This document shows positions 1 through 7,967 of a DNA stretch of 64,000 bases, in pieces. Source of the stretch: Salipiger profundus. Its GTDB lineage: Bacteria > Pseudomonadota > Alphaproteobacteria > Rhodobacterales > Rhodobacteraceae. Position 1 is the stretch's first letter; each line of letters begins with the position of its first letter. A program made the position numbers and the translations under genes. The notes below the pieces were generated by a model. That model did no database searches, was not told the DNA's origin, and saw nothing but the letters and a program-made list of their open reading frames with translations. The stretch spans positions 3,427,501 to 3,491,500 of the forward strand of contig NZ_CP014796.1 of assembly GCF_001969385.1 (NCBI RefSeq). Direction: 5' to 3'.

Positions 1-368
1 AGGTGGAAATCCACGGGGTCACCGCCCTCGGGGGTGAGCAGGGCGTTGCGCACCTCGACCGTCGTGACCGCGTTCGCCGCGAGGAGGCTGGCGATATAGG
101 GAATGAGCGCGGGGTTGGCCTCGTAGCTGACGACGCGGCCCACCTTCTTCCTGACCGCAAGCAGGGTCGAGAGGTAGCCGATGCCGCCGCCGAGCTCGAG
201 CACCCGGTCACCGGGGCGCACGACACGGGTGACCGCGTCGCATTCCTTGCGCTCGTAGGTGCCCTCGCGCAGCGCGCCGCGCATGCGGCCGGTGGTGATT
301 TGCGGATGCTTGGGGATGCGCAGTCCGCGCGAGAGCATGACAGGGTTGCGGGCGCCGGTGCCGTCCAT
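1..368 (-). CDS. FkbM-type SAM-dependent methyltransferase, partial
   Basis: The window edge cuts this gene, leaving about 122 N-terminal residues. A glycine-rich SAM-binding motif I (VLELGGGIGYLST, about residues 53-65) is followed by an acidic loop, SYEANP, at the end of strand 2, the pattern seen in FkbM-family O-methyltransferases. The ATG at 368 lies 4 bases beyond the stop of the upstream glycosyltransferase, so the two are probably one transcript and the substrate is likely a glycan or glycosylated surface product. The family is inferred from these two motifs because the C-terminal half is not visible. Another small-molecule methyltransferase is possible. Confidence 0.65.
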   Translation of the reverse strand, partial: MDGTGARNPVMLSRGLRIPKHPQITTGRMRGALREGTYERKECDAVTRVVRPGDRVLELGGGIGYLSTLLAVRKKVGRVVSYEANPALIPYIASLLAANAVTTVEVRNALLTPEGGDPVDFH

Positions 369-372
369 CGGG

Positions 373-2742
373 TCAGCTTTCCACGTCGAGGGCGAGCGCA
401 TAGGCCACCCGCTCGGTTTCGGTGAGACGCAGCGCCACGGCCTGCCGGTAGAGGTCTTCGAACTCCGGGGTCGCGTGCAGCTCGCGCGCCTTGGTGTGGT
501 GCCAGTCGAGCCCGCGCGCGTGCCATGCCTTCAGCCCGGGGTCGGTCATCAGCCGGTCGTACTCGGCGCGCAGGCGGGGCAGGTTGCGCCGGATGGTCAC
601 GTCGCGGACATCGGACCAGTCCATGCGGATCCAGTAGTTGAGACCGATCGAGCGGTCGACGTGCAGCGCCCGTCCACGCTGGCGCTTGATGAGGAAGCTC
701 TCGGCACTGCGCAAAGCGTAATGGTTGAGCTGCACGAGGTCGTAGCCGATGGTTCGCTTCGAACTGCGCCAGCCGTTCTTCAGCACCTCGGCGGTCATGT
801 CGGCGCCGGAACCGTTCACCCATTTCACCCGATCCGCGAAACCCTCGGCAAGCTTGTTGGGACGGTGACACGAGAGCTTGCCGTAGGCGCCGATATTCCG
901 GAACAGCGTCTTGAAACCCCAGACCGTGTGCGGCTTGGGACAGAACTTGGGGGCGCAGCTCTGGAACTGGTCGATGACGAAACGGTCCTTGATCCGGGTC
1001 ACGCCGTCGTGGCCGAAGAGCCGCCAGGTCATCGCGATGTTGGTGGCGTCGGGCACGCGGGCGAAGAGATCGGGCAGGGTGCCGTTGCCGCAGCGCACGT
1101 TGATGAACTCGTCCACGTCGATATGCGCGATCCAAGAGGCATTGCGGATCACAGGCTCGGACAGCGCCTTGTCGAGCGCATGCTGCTGCGGAGAGTTGCC
1201 CGCCCAGTCGTCGTTGGAGCGGTGCTCGACCACGCCCATCGCGGCGAGCCGGTCGAGGATCTCGGTCGTGCCGTCCTCGCAGCCGTTGGTGTAGATCAGG
1301 AAATTGTCGATACCGGTGGCGCGGTGATAGGCCACCCATTCCACGATATAGGGCGCCTCGTTCTTCATGCAGGCAACGATGACGTTGCCGCTGCTGCCCC
1401 CGGGTAGCGCCCGCGGTGGCATGGGCGGAAAGCTAGCCGTTGCCTGTTCCTCGTCGACCGAGCCCAGCCGGTTGTGCGGTGCGAACGACGAGCGGCGGAG
1501 CGTCTCGAGGGTCTGACGGACAAGCTCCGGCGTGGGGGCCTGCGCCGAGGGAGCCGCGTCCTTGGACGAGTGGGACACGGTCGCAATGGGCTCTGGAGCG
1601 GGCCGCAGCGCGGCAAGATCGGCAGCCCTTGCGACTGTTTCCTCGCGGCTGGCCTTCTCGATGCGTTTTCGGAAGGCCATGAGATACTGCGTCGCGCGGA
1701 AACCGAGGGTCGGATCGGGCTCGCGCCACTCCGGCGCAGGGGCATCCGGCGCCATCGGGGCCGGATCGAGGCCCGGGTGTGCGGCGCAGAGATCGGCGAT
1801 GTCCTCTGCGAACCGGTCGGAAATGGCGTAGAGGCTGCCGGGATCAATGTCGCCGCCTTGAACCCTGATTTCGTTCAGACATTGCCGCCACGCCTGGCGC
1901 GGAAGAATGCTCTTGCGCCGTGCGAGCAGCCGCAGAAGCGCATCGTTCAGAAGCCGCTGGCGCGTGAGCCATGCCGCAGAGGCCGGTTCGGGCAGCGGCT
2001 CCGGATCGGCACGGCCGATGCTTTCGGGGATGTCGAAGGCGGCGCGCAGTTCCTCGGCGGCGTTGGGGCCATGCAGCCGCGCCATGTCGATGCTGCGGAA
2101 CCGGACCGAGCCCGTCCCGAAAACGGCCTCCCATTCGGCCTGCAACCGTTTGTAATCGAGCCAGAAGACGGCCGATTGCGCCTCGGTGAACCGTCCCGTG
2201 CGCGGGTTGGGCGCCGCGCGCGTGTCGAGCGCGGCCTGCCACCAGTCGGGGCGGTCGATCAGCCCGAGCTCGAGATCGAGCCCGGTTACACGCCCGTCCA
2301 TGAGCTGCGCGGCATAGCGCCGGACCAGCATCCGCGCCGGATCGTCGATATGCGCGACCACGTGGATGTCTTCCGAAAGCGGTGAAAGAACGCCCTTCAA
2401 CCGTTTGATTTCGCTTTGGGACGTCAGGAGACCACCCAGTTGGTGCGCCGACAGGATGAGCGTCTCTGGTCGGGCCTGCCTCACTTCGCGGGTGAGCTGG
2501 CGCATCACCTCTTCGCGCAGCGCGGCCTGTGTCTCGGGCGCGGTGTAGCCTCGGTAGAACCGCAGCGCGTCCACCGCCGCCGGATCGCTCACCGCCATGA
2601 AGAGCCGCGTGTGGTTCTTCGCTCCGGCCGAGCGCGCGTAGAGCACGCCCTGGGCTCTCAGCCGGTCGCGCTTGGCGTGCAGCACCGCTTGCAGCCGGTC
2701 CGAGGACAGCGCGTCCGGTCCGATGTGGAGCTGGATCCTCAT
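373..2742 (-). CDS. Two-domain protein: degenerate sulfotransferase-like N-terminus plus GT2/GT92-like glycosyltransferase
   Basis: A 789-residue protein. The C-terminal half (from about residue 455) begins VIVACMKNEAPYIVEW, followed by the aspartate motif IAHIDVDEFI; this is the layout of the glycosyltransferase family 2_4 domain, and the same domain forms the neighbour at 3371-4396. The N-terminal about 200 residues open with IQLHIGPDALSSDRLQ, then a helix-rich region resembling bacterial sulfotransferase-like proteins, but the usual P-loop HKTGTT is not conserved. The start at 2742 is chosen because it overlaps the upstream stop (ATGA) and matches the family-like opening; a longer frame exists to 2790. 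A role in capsule, EPS or surface glycan assembly is inferred. Confidence 0.7.
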   Translation of the reverse strand: MRIQLHIGPDALSSDRLQAVLHAKRDRLRAQGVLYARSAGAKNHTRLFMAVSDPAAVDALRFYRGYTAPETQAALREEVMRQLTREVRQARPETLILSAHQLGGLLTSQSEIKRLKGVLSPLSEDIHVVAHIDDPARMLVRRYAAQLMDGRVTGLDLELGLIDRPDWWQAALDTRAAPNPRTGRFTEAQSAVFWLDYKRLQAEWEAVFGTGSVRFRSIDMARLHGPNAAEELRAAFDIPESIGRADPEPLPEPASAAWLTRQRLLNDALLRLLARRKSILPRQAWRQCLNEIRVQGGDIDPGSLYAISDRFAEDIADLCAAHPGLDPAPMAPDAPAPEWREPDPTLGFRATQYLMAFRKRIEKASREETVARAADLAALRPAPEPIATVSHSSKDAAPSAQAPTPELVRQTLETLRRSSFAPHNRLGSVDEEQATASFPPMPPRALPGGSSGNVIVACMKNEAPYIVEWVAYHRATGIDNFLIYTNGCEDGTTEILDRLAAMGVVEHRSNDDWAGNSPQQHALDKALSEPVIRNASWIAHIDVDEFINVRCGNGTLPDLFARVPDATNIAMTWRLFGHDGVTRIKDRFVIDQFQSCAPKFCPKPHTVWGFKTLFRNIGAYGKLSCHRPNKLAEGFADRVKWVNGSGADMTAEVLKNGWRSSKRTIGYDLVQLNHYALRSAESFLIKRQRGRALHVDRSIGLNYWIRMDWSDVRDVTIRRNLPRLRAEYDRLMTDPGLKAWHARGLDWHHTKARELHATPEFEDLYRQAVALRLTETERVAYALALDVES

Positions 2743-3374
2743 GGCGTATCCACCGATCGCATCGAGCGGTTCTCGTTCGCCTTGCCCCACCAGGGCAGCG
2801 TGATGCCGGGATGCGCCGAAAGCATCTCGGGGGCCTGCGGGTCAGCGGTGTCATACTCGAGGAAGCGCGTATCACCGGCGAAGATCCGACGCAGGAAGGC
2901 GTAATGCTGCGCCACCCATTGCGCCCGTTCCAGCCGGGTTTCGCCGTAGCCGGAGGGCAGCCCCGGAATGTTGCCCTGCGGCAGTCGCCGGGTGCCGAGA
3001 TCGGACCAGCGCAGCATGGAATGCGCAGTCTCGGCCGGGTCGCGCCACGAGGCGACGAAGCGAATGGCGGGATGGTGGTGGCGCAGCGCCTCGATCAGCC
3101 CGAAATCGGTCTGCGGCCAGAGGCACAGCGTGCCGTTCAGGACCGAAATCTCGGTCAGCGCGTCGATGCTCCCCAGCCGTTCCAGCGGGTCGCCCGAGCG
3201 GAAATAGCCGTCGTAGAGTTGCCGCGCCACGAAGCTGCCGGCGATGCGGCGGTCGGGGCAGCTGCCACGCCTGAGCTTGAAATCGGCGACCACGAGGCCC
3301 GCGCGGTCGAGCGCGACGCCAAGCGTCGTGGTGCCGGTCTTGGGTAGCCCGAGGTTGATGACCCGCACCGTCAT
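2739..3374 (-). CDS. Sulfotransferase family protein
   Basis: A 211-residue protein beginning MTVRVINLGLPKTGTTTL. PKTGTTTL is the 5'-phosphosulfate-binding loop of sulfotransferases, which transfer sulfate from PAPS to a hydroxyl group. A later FVASWRDPAETAHSMLRW segment fits the 3'-phosphate-binding region, where an Arg and a Ser are expected. Both ends overlap neighbours by ATGA (3371-3374 and 2739-2742), showing translational coupling with the two glycosyltransferases. It may sulfate the glycan they build. The much longer open frame upstream is only a shadow of the next gene. Confidence 0.75.
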   Translation of the reverse strand: MTVRVINLGLPKTGTTTLGVALDRAGLVVADFKLRRGSCPDRRIAGSFVARQLYDGYFRSGDPLERLGSIDALTEISVLNGTLCLWPQTDFGLIEALRHHHPAIRFVASWRDPAETAHSMLRWSDLGTRRLPQGNIPGLPSGYGETRLERAQWVAQHYAFLRRIFAGDTRFLEYDTADPQAPEMLSAHPGITLPWWGKANENRSMRSVDTP

Positions 3375-4396
3375 GGCGCAAGCCCCAGTTCGCGCATCAG
3401 CTCCGGCTCTCCGGGCGGCAGCGTCGGGAGGGCGCGCAGGTCTGCATGCATCCGGGCGTAGGCAGGGTCCGCCATCAGCGCATCGCGCCGGGCGCGGTGA
3501 AGGCGCACGCAATCGTCGTGGCGCGCGCCGATTTCGCCGCGTTTCATGTCCTCGAGCACGCCTTGCAGCGCCGGCAGGTGGCGTTGGATCGAGCGATCCT
3601 CCCACGCGGGGTCGTTGCGTTCGCGCCAGTAGAGATCGTCGAAGACGCGGTCCTTCCGGTTCACGTCGCCACGGTCGGTCTTGATGAGGTAGCTGTCGAG
3701 CGAGCGCAGCGCATAGTGGTTCAGCGTCGCGTGCTGCCGCGCTCCGGCCGCCGGGAACTTGCGCATGCGGCGCGGGTTGGCGGCGACGAGGAACTTCTGC
3801 GGCACCTCGCGACCCGAGCCATCGGTCCAGCGGGGGATGCCCTCGGGATCGAGACCCTTGCGGAAGAACGGCCGGTGCGCGCCGAGGTAGTGCACCGGAA
3901 AATCCGACCGCACCAGTGTCTTGACCTCGATCGCCGTCTCGGCACACCACAGGTCGGGGTTGTGCGAGCGGGTGAACTGTTCGATCACGGGGCGGTCCTC
4001 GAAGCGATCGACGCCGCCATTGGCAAAATACTGGAAGGTGACCGAGATCGCCTGCGGGTCGCCGCAGGCCTCGATCAGTGCGGGGATCGTGTGGTTGCCC
4101 GCGTGGATGTTGAGGAACTCGTCGACATCCGCGATCCAGAGCCAGTCCGCCTGCCGCACGATGTCCTGTTTGGCCGCGTGCCTGAGCGCTTCCATCTGGT
4201 AGTTGCGCCCCCGGGCCGGGTTCGGCAGGTGCACGACGCCATGGGGCGCGAGCGCGTCGAGCAGCCGGTCGGTGCCGTCGCTGCAGTCGTTCGAGTAGAT
4301 CAGGAAGTCGGTGACGCCGAGCAGCCGGTTGTAGGCCACCCATTCCAGCAGGAAAGGGCCCTCGTTCTTCACGCATGTCACGGCGGTTATGCGCAT
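3371..4396 (-). CDS. Glycosyltransferase family 2-like protein
   Basis: A 341-residue protein beginning MRITAVTCVKNEGPFLLEW. The opening strand, the YSNDCSDGTDRLLD segment and the DVDEFLNIH motif (about residues 91-99) are those of the Glyco_tranf_2_4 family, in which aspartates coordinate the metal-sugar nucleotide. It shares the CVKNE, YNRLLGV and HYALRS blocks with the C-terminal domain of the protein at 373-2742, so the two are paralogues. It heads a four-gene minus-strand operon and is divergent from the MoxR gene. The acceptor cannot be told from sequence. Confidence 0.8.
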   Translation of the reverse strand: MRITAVTCVKNEGPFLLEWVAYNRLLGVTDFLIYSNDCSDGTDRLLDALAPHGVVHLPNPARGRNYQMEALRHAAKQDIVRQADWLWIADVDEFLNIHAGNHTIPALIEACGDPQAISVTFQYFANGGVDRFEDRPVIEQFTRSHNPDLWCAETAIEVKTLVRSDFPVHYLGAHRPFFRKGLDPEGIPRWTDGSGREVPQKFLVAANPRRMRKFPAAGARQHATLNHYALRSLDSYLIKTDRGDVNRKDRVFDDLYWRERNDPAWEDRSIQRHLPALQGVLEDMKRGEIGARHDDCVRLHRARRDALMADPAYARMHADLRALPTLPPGEPELMRELGLAP

Positions 4397-4632
4397 GCCT
4401 GCGCCTTCGCGGTCTCGTCACCCATGGGCCTGCCCGGTCCGTCCTGTCCGGAGGTTCGGCCTCCGTGGCGCCTTGTTACACGGCAAAACATTGCATTCGG
4501 GTTGCGAACCGTCAATCTTGCGGCGCGCGCACTGCGTTGTGTTGCCGGAATGAAGCGGCGGACCTGCGACCTTGGGGGTATTGACCGGGCCGGCGCGGGC
4601 GGGCACTCCGGAACACGAGGAGGAGGCCGCAT

Positions 4633-5541
4633 ATGAAGAACCCCAATTCCATCGATGACGTGCAGGCGATGCTGTCGCAGACCGGCTACGTCTGCGGACG
4701 GGCGCTCGCCACGGTCGTCTTCCTGTCGCTGAAGCTCGGCCGCCCGCTGTTTCTCGAGGGCGAGGCCGGTGTCGGCAAGACCGAGATCGCCAAGGCGCTG
4801 GCCGCGTCGCTCGGACGGCGGCTGATCCGGCTGCAGTGCTACGAAGGGCTCGACGCGTCCAGCGCGGTCTACGAGTGGAACTTCCCGGCCCAGATGATTG
4901 CCATCCGCACCGCCGAGGCCGATGGCAACGCCGACCGCGACCTGCTGCAGCGCGAGCTCTTCGGGCCCGATTTCCTTGTCGAGCGGCCGCTGCTGCAGGC
5001 GATGCGCCCCGACGAGAACGGCCCGCCGGTGCTGCTGATCGACGAGCTGGACCGCACCGACGAGCCCTTCGAGGCCTTCCTGCTCGAGGCCCTCAGCGAT
5101 TTCCAGGTGACCATCCCCGAGCTTGGCACCATCGCGGCGCCCGAGCCGCCGATCGTCGTTCTGACCTCGAACCGCACGCGCGAGGTGCATGACGCGCTCA
5201 AGCGCCGCTGCCTGTATCACTGGGTCGATTACCCGGATTTCGCCCGCGAGGTCGAGATCCTGACTGCGCGCGAGCCGGCCATCGCGGCAGAGCTCAGCCG
5301 CGAGATCGTGGCCTTCGTGCAGGCCTTGCGAACCGAGGACATCTTCAAGAAGCCGGGCGTGGCGGAAACCATCGACTGGGCGAAATGCCTGCTGGCGCTC
5401 GACGTGGTCGACCTGTCGCCCGAGGTGATCTCGGACACGCTCGGTGCTATCCTGAAATACCAGGACGACATCGCGAAAATCCAGGGGTCCGAGGCCGCGC
5501 GGCTGCTCGAGGAGTCGAAAGCGTCGTTGGCTCCGGGCTGA
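4633..5541 (+). CDS. MoxR-family AAA+ ATPase (CoxD-like), orphan
   Basis: A 302-residue MoxR-type AAA+ ATPase. Walker A is GEAGVGKTE (about residues 43-51), Walker B is VLLIDELDRTD (about 133-143) and sensor 1 is VVLTSNRTRE (about 173-182). The N-terminal wording resembles CoxD-type chaperones that activate molybdenum CO dehydrogenase-like enzymes together with a VWA protein (CoxE). No VWA gene follows; rlmE does. An AGGAGG ribosome-binding site stands just before the ATG. The 236-bp gap upstream separates it from the divergent glycosyltransferase operon and must hold both promoters. The client protein is unknown. Confidence 0.8.
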   Translation: MKNPNSIDDVQAMLSQTGYVCGRALATVVFLSLKLGRPLFLEGEAGVGKTEIAKALAASLGRRLIRLQCYEGLDASSAVYEWNFPAQMIAIRTAEADGNADRDLLQRELFGPDFLVERPLLQAMRPDENGPPVLLIDELDRTDEPFEAFLLEALSDFQVTIPELGTIAAPEPPIVVLTSNRTREVHDALKRRCLYHWVDYPDFAREVEILTAREPAIAAELSREIVAFVQALRTEDIFKKPGVAETIDWAKCLLALDVVDLSPEVISDTLGAILKYQDDIAKIQGSEAARLLEESKASLAPG

Positions 5542-5609
5542 TCTGGTTGCACAATGCCGCCTGTGGGGCCATGTGACCCTGCAAGCAGCGATGAAAGACG
5601 ACACGGGCC

Positions 5610-6326
5610 ATGGCGAAGAAACCCACGGGAAAGAACACCTCCGGACGCGGGCAGCGTGACCTCAAGGTGAAGGTCAAGACGGCGCGCGGGCGCACGACCA
5701 GCTCGACCCGCTGGCTGCAGCGTCAGTTGAACGACCCTTACGTGAAGCGTGCCAAGGACGAGGGCTTCCGGGGACGGGCGGCCTTCAAGATCCTCGAACT
5801 CGACGAGAAGTACCATTTCCTCAAGCCGGGCGCCCGCGTGGTCGACCTTGGCTGCGCGCCGGGTGGCTGGTGCCAGGTGGCAGTGCCGCGGGTCAACGCG
5901 CTGGGGGAGAAGAAGAACAAGCCGCAGGGCTTCGTGCTGGGTGTAGACCTGCAGGAGGTGCTGCCGATCCCGGGTGCCGAGATCTACCAGCTCGATTTCA
6001 TGGACGAAGGCGCCGACGACAAGGTCAAGGAGTGGCTCGGCGGCAATGCCGACGTGGTGATGTCGGACATGGCGGCCTCGTCCTCGGGGCACAAGCAGAC
6101 CGACCACCTGCGGATCATTGCGCTGTGCGAGGCCGCGGCCGAACTTGCGTTCGACGTTCTGGAAGAGGGCGGCACCTTCGTCGCCAAGGTGCTGGCGGGC
6201 GGCGCCGAGCAGGGGCTGCAGGCGTTGCTCAAGCAGCGCTTCGACAAGGTCGCGAACGTGAAGCCGCCGGCAAGTCGTTCGGATTCTTCCGAGAAATTCG
6301 TGGTCGCGACCGGCTTTCGCGGCTAG
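5610..6326 (+). CDS. rlmE: 23S rRNA (uridine(2552)-2'-O)-methyltransferase RlmE
   Basis: A 238-residue FtsJ/RrmJ methyltransferase that 2'-O-methylates U2552 in the A-loop of 23S rRNA. The basic N-terminus ([20 protein letters not shown]) is typical of the alphaproteobacterial form. The SAM motif is [11 protein letters not shown], and the K-D-K-E catalytic set can be assigned to [25 protein letters not shown] and SSEKFVV. The ATG at 5610 is the only convincing start. Its stop overlaps the stop of the convergent small gene on the other strand. Confidence 0.92.
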   Translation: MAKKPTGKNTSGRGQRDLKVKVKTARGRTTSSTRWLQRQLNDPYVKRAKDEGFRGRAAFKILELDEKYHFLKPGARVVDLGCAPGGWCQVAVPRVNALGEKKNKPQGFVLGVDLQEVLPIPGAEIYQLDFMDEGADDKVKEWLGGNADVVMSDMAASSSGHKQTDHLRIIALCEAAAELAFDVLEEGGTFVAKVLAGGAEQGLQALLKQRFDKVANVKPPASRSDSSEKFVVATGFRG

Positions 6327-6583
6327 TCTCGCGGGCGCAACGAGGCGGCGCCACGTTCCTGGAATTCTCGCGCGACACTATCGGGAAGGGCGGGCTCTTC
6401 CTCGAAGCCCTCGCTCGCTCGCAGCGCTTCGCGGCGCTCGGCAATCTGCTGCAGCCGCGCCAGAATGCGCAGCGACGGCAAGGCGCTCGGGTGCCGTTTC
6501 AAAGGGCGCGCAGGCTCGGTGGCGGCTGCGCTCGGCAAGCGCTCAGCGCGGGCCCTTTCCGTTGCGCGGATCTGTGCGGTCAT
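6323..6583 (-). CDS. Small hypothetical protein, 86 aa
   Basis: An 86-residue Arg/Ala/Glu-rich protein with no signal peptide or membrane segment and a helix-prone middle ([20 protein letters not shown]). I do not recognise the family. Support for it being real comes from a good ribosome-binding site (CTGGAGGAGAAGACCG just before the ATG) and its placement, exactly filling the gap between rlmE and the next gene. Its stop codon overlaps the rlmE stop by a few bases in convergent orientation. Confidence 0.5.
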   Translation of the reverse strand: MTAQIRATERARAERLPSAAATEPARPLKRHPSALPSLRILARLQQIAERREALRASEGFEEEPALPDSVAREFQERGAASLRPRD

Positions 6584-6737
6584 CGGTCTTCTCCTCCAGG
6601 GAAGTCTGACGAATCTCGCTTACCAACGCGTAAACGCCCCCCGGGTTGCGCGGCAGTGAGCCGTAACCCTGTCGCCCTTGTGTCGCCCGAGGCGCTGGCC
6701 CATGTTTCCGGGGAGGCAAAAAAGAACGGGCAGGTGC

Positions 6738-7373
6738 ATGGCGGTCATCCTTTGTTACGGCGACAGCAACACGCATGGCACCATGCCGATGCGGGGGGCC
6801 GGCGTCTCTGAACGGCACCCCAAGATGCAGCGCTGGCCGGAGGTCATGGCGCGCAGGCTGGGTCCGGCGCACGACGTCATTTCCGAGGGGCTGCCGGGCC
6901 GGACGACCGTTCACGACGATCCTGTCGAGGGTGGAGAACGTAGTGGCATCAAGGTCTTGCCGGCCATTCTTCACAGTCACAAGCCAATCGACCTGATGGT
7001 GCTGATGCTGGGAACGAACGACCTCAAGCCGCGCTTCTCGGTGACGGCTCACGAAATCGCACGGTCGGTCGAACGCCTGTTGCTGGCCACCCGCGCCGAG
7101 GCGGTTACCCGGCGGCAGGTGATCGTCTGCCCGGCGCCCGTGCGCGAGATCGGCACGCTGCGCGATGCCTTCGCCGGCGCCGAGGCGCGGCAGGCCATGT
7201 TCGAGCATCACCTCGGGGCCGTCGCGGCGCGGCACGGCTGCGCATTTCTCGCTGCCGGGGCGCATGTGGCGGTATCGGACCGCGACGGCGTTCATTGGGA
7301 GGCCGCGGAGCACGAGCGCTTCGGCGAGGTCATGGCAGGCGCCGTGACCGGCGAGCTGGCGGGGCTGGCATGA
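6738..7373 (+). CDS. SGNH/GDSL-family hydrolase
   Basis: A 211-residue SGNH hydrolase. Block I is ILCYGDSNTHG (Ser nucleophile in GDSN, about residue 9), block III is LGTNDLK (about residues 93-99) and the C-terminal block V supplies DRDGVHW with the catalytic Asp-x-x-His pair. Such enzymes are esterases or lipases on small esters or acylated sugars. There is no signal peptide, so it acts in the cytoplasm. The start at ATG 6738 places the GDS block at the usual distance; upstream in-frame sequence is non-conserved. It is translationally coupled (ATGA) to the lipoprotein gene that follows. Confidence 0.82.
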   Translation: MAVILCYGDSNTHGTMPMRGAGVSERHPKMQRWPEVMARRLGPAHDVISEGLPGRTTVHDDPVEGGERSGIKVLPAILHSHKPIDLMVLMLGTNDLKPRFSVTAHEIARSVERLLLATRAEAVTRRQVIVCPAPVREIGTLRDAFAGAEARQAMFEHHLGAVAARHGCAFLAAGAHVAVSDRDGVHWEAAEHERFGEVMAGAVTGELAGLA

Positions 7374-7819
7374 GACGCGCGCTGGTTCTCGCCCTGCTGC
7401 TCGGTGCCTGTGCCGGCAAGGCTCCGCTGCCCGAGGTTTCAATCCCGCTTCGCAATCCCACCGCACCGGTCGCCAGCCAGTCGGACGTGACCGGGGCGAG
7501 GCTGGACGGCGACTGGGTGGTGGTCGAGGGCGGCGGCATCGCGCCCGGCACGCGTCTGCGCTTTTCATCCGGGCGCATCGCCGTCGACGGGATGACCATG
7601 CCATTCGAGGCGCAGGGCCAGGGACGTTTCACGCTCGGAGGGCAACGGATCTGGGTGCACTGGCTCGATGCCGACAACCGCACCGCCGCGCTCGGCGATC
7701 CCGACGGAAAACGCGTCTGGATCATGGACCGCACAGGGCGCCCCGGAGAGCGGCTTGGCGCGGCGCAGGAGATCCTGCGCTGGTACGGCTACGATCTGGC
7801 CAGGCTGAACCGCGGCTGA
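7370..7819 (+). CDS. Lipocalin-like lipoprotein
   Basis: A 149-residue protein with a lipoprotein signal peptide (MRRALVLALLLGACAGK, lipobox LLGAC with Cys14). The mature part starts a strand with DGDWVVVEGG and ends LRWYGYDLARLNRG, resembling the end of bacterial lipocalins of the Blc type. A small beta-barrel membrane-anchored ligand-binding protein is likely. The ATG overlaps the stop of the SGNH hydrolase. No function can be assigned beyond the fold, which is inferred from the two short motifs. Confidence 0.65.
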   Translation: MRRALVLALLLGACAGKAPLPEVSIPLRNPTAPVASQSDVTGARLDGDWVVVEGGGIAPGTRLRFSSGRIAVDGMTMPFEAQGQGRFTLGGQRIWVHWLDADNRTAALGDPDGKRVWIMDRTGRPGERLGAAQEILRWYGYDLARLNRG

Positions 7820-7967
7820 GGGTCGCGCCCTCGGGCTCGCTGAAATATGCGGCAGCTGCGAGAGGTTGCCGTAACGGCAGATCGAAAGTGCTCGCAACGC
7901 CCTGCCACTTCACGCAAAACTTATGTCAGGGCGCAATGGGAGGCGCCCGTGCACGGACATTGCCGCC

